From Georgenia yuyongxinii (lineage in GTDB: Bacteria > Actinomycetota > Actinomycetes > Actinomycetales > Actinomycetaceae), in assembly GCF_006352065.1 (NCBI RefSeq), contig NZ_CP040915.1:1178001-1242000 (forward strand): 64,000 nucleotides of DNA, in the 5' to 3' direction. Shown piece after piece: positions 58,823 through 64,000 of the stretch (position 1 is the stretch's first letter; each line of letters begins with the position of its first letter). Under the pieces are notes generated by a model. It made no database searches, had not been told where the DNA came from, and was given only the letters and a program-made list of their open reading frames with translations. The translations under genes were made by a program, and so were the position numbers.

Positions 58823-60622
58823 TCACAGGCCCATCTCGGTCAGCACGGGCAGGCCGGCCCGGACGGCGTCGCGGGCGTCCTGGGCCGACTCGGCGTCGAC
58901 GGCGACCCGCGCCAGCTCCCGGCAGCGCTCGAGGTCCGTTGCGGCGAGCACGGCCGCGACGTCGGCCAGCGCCCGCGGTGTCATCGACAGGCTTGAGACG
59001 CCCAGCCCGACCAGGACGACGGCGAGGGCCGGGTCCGCCGCCGCCTCGCCGCACACGCCCACCGGGCGCGCCTGCTGCGCGCCGCCGCGGCACGTGGCCT
59101 CGATGAGCCGCAGCACGGCCGGCTGCCAGGAGTCGGACAGGTCGGCGAGGGAGCCGAGGAGCCGGTCGGCGGCCATCGCGTACTGGGTGAGGTCGTTCGT
59201 GCCGATGGAGGCGAAGTGGGCGCGGGCGAGGATAGGCCCGGCCAGCAGGGCGGCGCTGGGGACCTCGACCATGACCCCGGCCATGCCCAGCCCGTGCCGG
59301 GTGCAGGCCGCCACGAACTCCTCGGTCTCGGCGACCGTGGCCACCATCGGTGCCATGACCCACACCTCGGCGTCCTCCGCCCCGGCCGCCTGCGCGATGG
59401 CCTCGAGCTGGTTGTCGAGCACCTCGGGGGCGCGCCGGGCGGTGCGCAAGCCACGCACACCCAGGGCCGGGTTGACCTCCTCCGTGGCCGTGACGAACGG
59501 CAGCGGCTTGTCGGCGCCGGCGTCGAGCGTGCGGACCACCACCTTGCGGCCGGGGAAGGCGGCGAGCACGGGACGGTAGGCGGCGACCTGCTTCTCGACG
59601 CTCGGCTCCTCGGTGTGGTCCAGGAAGCAGAACTCGGTGCGGAACAGGCCCACGCCCTCGGCGCCCGCGGCGGCGGCCGCCTCGGCGCCGGCCTGGTCGC
59701 CCACGTTGGCCAGCAGCGCCACCCGGTGCCCGTCCGCGGTGCGGCCGGCGCCGTCGAACGTGCGCACCCGGGCGGCGCGCTCGGCGGCCCGGCGCACCGT
59801 GGCGTCGTCGGGGTCGAGGGTGACCGTGCCTGCGCCGCCGTCGACGAGCACCTGCCGGCCCTCGGTGAGCGCGGCGAGATCACCGGCGCCCACTACCGCG
59901 GGGATGCCGAGGGCGCGGGCGAGGATCGCGGTGTGCGACGTCGGCCCACCCTCGGCCGTCACGATCCCCCGCACCTGGGTGGGGTCGAGCAGCGCCGTGT
60001 CGGCCGGTGCCAGGTCGTGCGCGACGAGGACGAACGGGTCCGTGCGCCGGGGGACGCCCGGCATCGGGGCGCCGGTGAGGACCGCGATGAGGCGGTCGCG
60101 CACGTCGTGCACGTCGCGGGCGCGCTCGGCCATGTAGCCGCCCAAGGCCCGCAGCTGGTCGGCGACCTCCCCGGCCGCCTCCCAGGCCGCGCGGGCGGGG
60201 TCGAGATGGTGCTCGCGGACCTTCTGCTGTGCGGCACGCACGAGGGTGGGGTCGGCCGCCATCTGCGCCGTCGTCTCGAGCAGCTCGCGCCGCTCGCCGT
60301 CCACCGTGGCGGCCGCCGTCGTCAGGTCGCCCGCCACCTGCTCCGCGGCCGCCGTCACCCGGGCGGCCTCGGCGTCGAGGTCGGCGTCCGGAGCGAGGCG
60401 TGCGATGGCCGGTTCCCCGGCCGGCGCGGCGAGCCGGGCCACCGGCCCCGCGGCGAGCCCGGGGCTGACGCCGACCCCACGGACGGAACCTGCGGCGGTA
60501 CCCGCCACCCCCGCGGCGGTCCTCGCCGCACCAGGTGCGGTCCCGGCCTCCCCTGCTGTGGCCCCTGCTACGAAACCCGTGGCGGCGCGGTCCGGGCTCG
60601 CCCCGTACTGCTCGGTGCTCAT
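58823..60622 (-). CDS. ptsI: Phosphoenolpyruvate-protein phosphotransferase (PTS enzyme I)
   Basis: 599 residues. Enzyme I takes phosphate from PEP and passes it to HPr. The EI N-terminus begins GVGVSPGLAAGPVARLAA at residue 50, unusually preceded by about 48 Ala/Gly/Thr-rich residues. Active site: VTAEGGPTSHTAILARALGI with His230. PEP-binding domain: GVGLFRTEFCFLD, FPGRKVVVRTLDAGADKPLP, ALGVRGLRTA, GVMVEVPSAALLAGPIL and FASIGTNDLTQYAMAADR. HPr is not in the window. Divergent from the EIIB gene, which suggests shared control of sugar uptake. Confidence 0.93.
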   Translation of the reverse strand: MSTEQYGASPDRAATGFVAGATAGEAGTAPGAARTAAGVAGTAAGSVRGVGVSPGLAAGPVARLAAPAGEPAIARLAPDADLDAEAARVTAAAEQVAGDLTTAAATVDGERRELLETTAQMAADPTLVRAAQQKVREHHLDPARAAWEAAGEVADQLRALGGYMAERARDVHDVRDRLIAVLTGAPMPGVPRRTDPFVLVAHDLAPADTALLDPTQVRGIVTAEGGPTSHTAILARALGIPAVVGAGDLAALTEGRQVLVDGGAGTVTLDPDDATVRRAAERAARVRTFDGAGRTADGHRVALLANVGDQAGAEAAAAAGAEGVGLFRTEFCFLDHTEEPSVEKQVAAYRPVLAAFPGRKVVVRTLDAGADKPLPFVTATEEVNPALGVRGLRTARRAPEVLDNQLEAIAQAAGAEDAEVWVMAPMVATVAETEEFVAACTRHGLGMAGVMVEVPSAALLAGPILARAHFASIGTNDLTQYAMAADRLLGSLADLSDSWQPAVLRLIEATCRGGAQQARPVGVCGEAAADPALAVVLVGLGVSSLSMTPRALADVAAVLAATDLERCRELARVAVDAESAQDARDAVRAGLPVLTEMGL

Positions 60623-60786
60623 GTGCGCTCCAGTCGACGACGGCTTGCGGTCATCATGCCCCGACGGCGCCCGCGCGGCCGGGCCGCGGCGGTGGCGGGC
60701 GAAGTGAGACGTGTCGCACAGGTAGGATTCCAGCAGGACAAGGTGGGAGCGCCCTCCCACAGCAATCGATCGTGGAGGACATCGCA

Positions 60787-61017
60787 ATGAGCAAGGCCCA
60801 GGACATCCTCGCCGCACTTGGGGGTTCCCCCAACGTGGTCGACGTCGAGCCGTGCATCACCCGGCTGCGCGTGGAGGTCCGGGACCCCGCCGCGGTGGGT
60901 GAGTCCGACCTGAAGTCGACCGGGGCGTTCGGCGTGGTCCGCTCGGGCCGCATCGTCCAGATCGTCGTCGGCCCGGAGGCGGACAACCTCGCCGAGGAGA
61001 TCGAGACCCTGCTCTGA
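60787..61017 (+). CDS. PTS EIIB component, glucose/GlcNAc family, single domain
   Basis: 76 residues, the size of one EIIB domain. AQDILAALGGSPNVVDVEPC, then ITRLRVEVRDPAAVGESDL: Cys23 in EPCITRLRV is the phosphorylation site (the family's CxTRLR). It is separate from the EIIC at the window end, which lacks an attached B domain in the visible part. Ribosome site GTGGAGGA. The domain would carry phosphate from a glucose-class EIIA to sugar bound by EIIC. Confidence 0.92.
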   Translation: MSKAQDILAALGGSPNVVDVEPCITRLRVEVRDPAAVGESDLKSTGAFGVVRSGRIVQIVVGPEADNLAEEIETLL

Positions 61018-61164
61018 CCCCCGCGGCGTGAGCGGGCCGCGGGAGCATCCTGCGCCCGCCTGGTGGGGCGTGCCCGACGGCGCCCCGCCGACCTGGCAGG
61101 ATCGGATCCCGATGCCGGCGACCGTGCCCACCGGGGGCGTGGTGGCCGGCCGAGCAGGAGCGAG

Positions 61165-63324
61165 ATGAGCGACACCTCAGCGCCGTCGTCGGCGCCGCCC
61201 GACGACGATCTGCGCCGCCTGGCCGGGGCCCACGGCGTCGCCACGGAGTTCTGGGACTACACCGGGCGGCACCGCCCGGTCACGGCCGCGGCCATCCGCG
61301 CCGTCCTCGGCGCCCTCGGTGTGCCGGCCGGCACCTCCGAGGAGGTGCGCGCCGCGCTGGTGGAGGCGGAGCTCGCGCCCTGGCGGGCGCCCCTGCCGCC
61401 GTCGGTCGTCGTGCGGGCCGGCCGTGAGCACGAGGTACCCGTGCACGTGCCGGACGGCGCGACAGTGACGGTGCACGTCGACCTCGAGGACGGCGGGACC
61501 TGGCCGCTGACCCAGAAGGACCTCTGGGTCCAGCCCCGGGACGTCGACGGCCACCTGACCGGGCGCGCCACGTTCGTGCTGCCCGCGGACCTGCCGCTCG
61601 GCTGGCACGAGCTCGTGGCCCAGGTCGACGGAACCCAGACCTACCGGGCGCCGCTCGCGGTCACCCCGGACCGGCTGGCCGAGCCCCGCCTCGCCACCGG
61701 GCGCGGCTGGGGCGTGATGGCGCAGCTGTACTCGGTGCGGTCGGCGCGGTCCTGGGGCGTCGGCGACCTCGCCGACCTCGGCGAGCTGACCGGCTTCTTC
61801 GGCGAGCTCGGCGCGGACTTCCTCCTCATCAACCCGCTCCACGCGGCCGAGCCGACCGGCCCCATGACGCCGTCGCCGTACCTACCGGTGACCCGACGGT
61901 TCGTCAACCCGCTGTACCTCCGGCCCGAGGCCGTGGCCGAGGTGGCCTACCTCCCCGGGCCCCAGCGGGCCCTGGTGGAGTGGGCGGCCGAGGAGGTCCG
62001 CCCGGCGAACACCACCAACGACCCCATCGACCGGGACGCCGCCTGGGACGCCAAGCGCCGCGCGCTGGAGGTGGTCTACCAGGCCGGCCGGAGCCGGTCC
62101 CGGCAGCGCTCGCTGGAGCGGTTCCGCGCCGAAGAGGGGCACGGCCTGGAGGACTTCGCCCTGTGGTGCGCCCTGCGGGAGCACTACGAGGGGCAGGAGT
62201 GGCCCGCCGAGCTGGGCGACGTCCGCTCCCCGTTCGTGGCCCGTGCTCGCCGCGAGCTGGCGGACCGGGTGGACTTCTACGTCTGGCTGCAGTGGGTGGC
62301 CGACGAGCAGCTCGCCCACGCCCAGCGGGTGGCGCGGGAGGCCGGCATGGGCCTGGGCGTCATGCACGACCTCGCGGTGGGCGTGCACCCCGGCGGCGCC
62401 GACGCCTGGTCGTTACGGGAGGTGTTCGCCCACGGCATCGGCGTGGGGGCACCACCGGATATGTACAACCAGCAGGGGCAGAACTGGAGCCAGCCGCCGT
62501 GGCGGCCCGACGCCCTGGCCCGGACGGCGTACGCGCCGCTGCGCGACATGGCACGCACGGTGCTGCGGCACGCCGGGGCCGTGCGGGTGGACCACATCCT
62601 GGGGCTGTTCCGCCTGTGGTGGATCCCGGACGGGATGGGCGCGGGCGAGGGCACCTACGTGCGCTACGACCACGAGGCGATGGTCGGCGTCCTGCTGCTC
62701 GAGGCGGCCCGCGCGGGCGCCGTCGTCATCGGCGAGGACCTCGGCACCGTCGAGCCGTGGGTGCGCGACTACCTCGCCGAGCGTGGGGTGCTGGGCACCT
62801 CGGTGCTGTGGTTCGAGAAGGACCAGCGCGGTTACCCGCTGCAGCCGCAGGACTACCGACGGCTCGTGCTGGCGACCGTGGACACCCATGACCTGCCGCC
62901 GGTGGCGGGCTACCTCGCGGAGGAGCACGTCGACCTGCGCGAACGGCTCGGGCTGCTCACCGAGCCGGTCACGAAGGTCCGGCTGGAGGCCCGCACCGAG
63001 CGGGAGCGGATGTTCGCCCGGCTGCGCGAGCACGGGCTGGTGGGAGCCGACGCGACCGAGCGTGAGCTCGTCGAGGCGCTGCACGCCTACGTGGTCCGCA
63101 CGCCCGCGCTGCTCGTCGGTGTCTCGCTCACCGACGCGGTGGGGGAGCGGCGCGCGCAGAACCAGCCCGGGACCGACACGGAGTACCCGAACTGGAAGCT
63201 GCCGCTGGCCGACGGCGCCGAGCAGGTGGTCCTCGGGGAGGACCTGCCGGGCTCGGCCCGGCTGCTCTCCCTGGTCGCCGCCGTCCGGACGGCGCTGGGC
63301 GAGGACGACCGCCTCGCCCCCTGA
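61165..63324 (+). CDS. malQ: 4-alpha-glucanotransferase (amylomaltase)
   Basis: 719 residues of GH77, the long actinobacterial/bacterial MalQ form with an N-terminal beta-rich domain (about 1-200). Family blocks: WGVGDLADLGELTGFFGELG, FLLINPLHAAEPTGPMTPSP, AGAVRVDHILGLFRLWWIP (nucleophile Asp), AVVIGEDLGTVEPWVRDYLA (acid/base Glu), TVDTHDLPPVAGYL (transition-state Asp) and QNQPGTDTEYPNWKLPL. It moves glucan segments between maltodextrins in the cytoplasm. It sits between PTS genes but belongs to maltodextrin metabolism. ATG with AGGAG upstream. Confidence 0.95.
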   Translation: MSDTSAPSSAPPDDDLRRLAGAHGVATEFWDYTGRHRPVTAAAIRAVLGALGVPAGTSEEVRAALVEAELAPWRAPLPPSVVVRAGREHEVPVHVPDGATVTVHVDLEDGGTWPLTQKDLWVQPRDVDGHLTGRATFVLPADLPLGWHELVAQVDGTQTYRAPLAVTPDRLAEPRLATGRGWGVMAQLYSVRSARSWGVGDLADLGELTGFFGELGADFLLINPLHAAEPTGPMTPSPYLPVTRRFVNPLYLRPEAVAEVAYLPGPQRALVEWAAEEVRPANTTNDPIDRDAAWDAKRRALEVVYQAGRSRSRQRSLERFRAEEGHGLEDFALWCALREHYEGQEWPAELGDVRSPFVARARRELADRVDFYVWLQWVADEQLAHAQRVAREAGMGLGVMHDLAVGVHPGGADAWSLREVFAHGIGVGAPPDMYNQQGQNWSQPPWRPDALARTAYAPLRDMARTVLRHAGAVRVDHILGLFRLWWIPDGMGAGEGTYVRYDHEAMVGVLLLEAARAGAVVIGEDLGTVEPWVRDYLAERGVLGTSVLWFEKDQRGYPLQPQDYRRLVLATVDTHDLPPVAGYLAEEHVDLRERLGLLTEPVTKVRLEARTERERMFARLREHGLVGADATERELVEALHAYVVRTPALLVGVSLTDAVGERRAQNQPGTDTEYPNWKLPLADGAEQVVLGEDLPGSARLLSLVAAVRTALGEDDRLAP

Positions 63325-63392
63325 CCCCGCGAGATGTCATCTTCTCGACGAGATGTCATGACATGTGGCCGAGAAGATGACATCTAGCGGGG
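63325..63392. repeat. AGATGTCATCT repeat, copy 5, with an added inverted unit; terminator-like
   Basis: Units AGATGTCATCT (63332-63342) and AGATGTCATG (63351-63360) are 19 bp apart; a third unit is inverted (AGATGACATCT, 63375-63385). AGATGTCATCTTCTCG (63332-63347) pairs fully with 63370-63385, and CCCCGC (63325-63330) with GCGGGG (63387-63392), making a 22-bp stem with one mismatch. It begins 1-7 nt after the malQ stop and ends 13 nt before the EIIC stop, so it probably terminates both convergent genes. Confidence 0.8.
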
Positions 63393-63404
63393 ACTGCCGA
63401 GGGG

Positions 63405-64000
63405 TCAGGCCGGGCCAGGGCCGGGGTCCCCACCCGCCTCACGCGTGCGGCGGCGCTCCTCGGCGGCCGCGTCCCCGCGCCCGGTGGCGTCCCGTTCGGC
63501 GTCGCGCTTGCCGGTGGAGACCGCGGCGGCCTCCTGCGCCTCGTCGAACACCGACGGCGCACCGCCGCCGGGTACGTCGCCCTCCTCCTCGCGGCCCGGG
63601 GTGCGCAGGTTCCACCATCGGATGACGAAGCTGAACAGCAGGTAGTAGATGACGGCGTAGCCGAGCCCGATCGGGATGAGCAGCAACGGGCTCGTCGCGA
63701 TGCCGAAGTTCAGCGCGTAGTCGATCGCTCCGGCGGAGAAGGTGAACCCGTCCTTGATGCCCAACGCGTTGACCAGGGCGAGCGAGGAGCCGGTCAGCAC
63801 GGCGTGCAGGAGGAAGAGCGGGAACGCCACGTAGGCGAAGGCATACTCCAGCGGCTCGGTGATGCCGGTGAGGAACGACGTCAGCGCGACCGAGAGCATG
63901 ATGCCGCCGGTGACCTTCCGGCGGTCCGGCCGGGCGTTGCGCCAGATCGCGACGGCGGCGGCCGGCAGCGCGAACATCATGATCGGGAAGAAGCCCGTCA
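63405..64000 (-). CDS. PTS EIIC, N-acetylglucosamine (NagE-like) family, C-terminal part (5' end outside window)
   Basis: The visible 198 codons cover the last part of a glucose-superfamily EIIC: TGFFPIMMFALPAAAVAIWR, then RKVTGGIMLSVALTSFLTGI and TEPLEYAFAYVAFPLFLLHA (the GITEPLEY sugar-site motif of GlcNAc/glucose transporters), GFTFSAGAIDYALNFG, and membrane helices to VIRWWNLRTPGREEE, followed by a charged 65-residue tail ending GDPGPGPA. No EIIB domain follows, consistent with the stand-alone EIIB at 60787. By family and by nagB it is most likely a GlcNAc transporter. N-terminus lies beyond base 64000. Confidence 0.9.
   Translation of the reverse strand, partial: TGFFPIMMFALPAAAVAIWRNARPDRRKVTGGIMLSVALTSFLTGITEPLEYAFAYVAFPLFLLHAVLTGSSLALVNALGIKDGFTFSAGAIDYALNFGIATSPLLLIPIGLGYAVIYYLLFSFVIRWWNLRTPGREEEGDVPGGGAPSVFDEAQEAAAVSTGKRDAERDATGRGDAAAEERRRTREAGGDPGPGPA

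Overview
The window reads as chromosomal DNA of a high-GC Gram-positive bacterium, most likely an actinomycete of the Micrococcales (Cellulomonas/Georgenia-like; this placement is inference). Supporting signs are the strong G/C third-position bias, frequent GTG starts, start codons sitting 6-8 nt after TAnnnT-type -10 boxes (leaderless transcripts), and actinobacterial families such as DUF3039, DUF2017, DUF3054, DUF4916, 13E12/DUF222-HNH and a secretin-less Tad pilus. No rRNA, CRISPR array, prophage or intact insertion sequence was seen.

Layout. 1-2.9 kb: end of an ABC exporter (ATPase, permease) and a frameshifted CaiB/BaiF CoA-transferase. 2.9-6.4 kb: a decayed amino-sugar/sialic-acid locus holding an intact FCD-GntR regulator, stumps of a Gfo/Idh oxidoreductase and an unknown gene, a lipoprotein signal peptide fused to the last codons of nanE, an HU gene and an intact nagB; three matching operator-like palindromes remain. 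6.4-11.7 kb: DUF3039, a DEAD-like helicase, a DUF222-HNH protein behind a tandem repeat, a PhyH dioxygenase and a small membrane protein. 11.7-18.7 kb: pncB, clpS-DUF2017-murI-MBL hydrolase, ppc. 18.8-27.6 kb: a complete Tad/Flp pilus locus, with tadE/tadG divergent from flp-cpaB-cpaE-cpaF-tadB-tadC-prepilin peptidase. 27.6-31.2 kb: cupin, rph-rdgB, DUF6855-like protein, DUF3054, NUDIX. 31.4-36.9 kb: FtsX/ATPase exporter, a hypothetical gene, tRNA-Leu, two PrxQ/Bcp peroxiredoxins. 37-41.1 kb: formylglycine-generating enzyme, a LapA-like protein and the arylsulfatase it should activate. 41.4-46.6 kb: tRNA-Lys, methionine importer metQ-metN-metI, an ATP-grasp ligase, tRNA-His, orn. 46.8-54.9 kb: frameshifted ERCC4 nuclease, a reductase, GNAT, tRNA-Arg, paired dynamin-like GTPases (first one frameshifted), ssb and ettA. 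55-58.8 kb: thioesterase, topoisomerase IB, DUF4282, tesB, globin. 58.8-64 kb: PTS enzyme I, a separate EIIB, malQ and the end of an EIIC of the GlcNAc family.

Togetherness. PTS enzyme I, EIIB and EIIC plus nagB give an amino-sugar import and deamination route, while the sialic-acid branch next to nagB has collapsed. FGE and sulfatase form a maturation pair. Tad genes, prepilin peptidase and pseudopilins form one secretion and pilus machine.

Two window-wide patterns stand out. First, a dispersed element made of two AGATGTCATCT units 19 bp apart; all five good or recognisable copies start or end 5-22 nt beyond a stop codon. Second, four genes carry a -1 frameshift explainable by one missing C in a C-run, which points to sequencing error at least as much as to gene decay.
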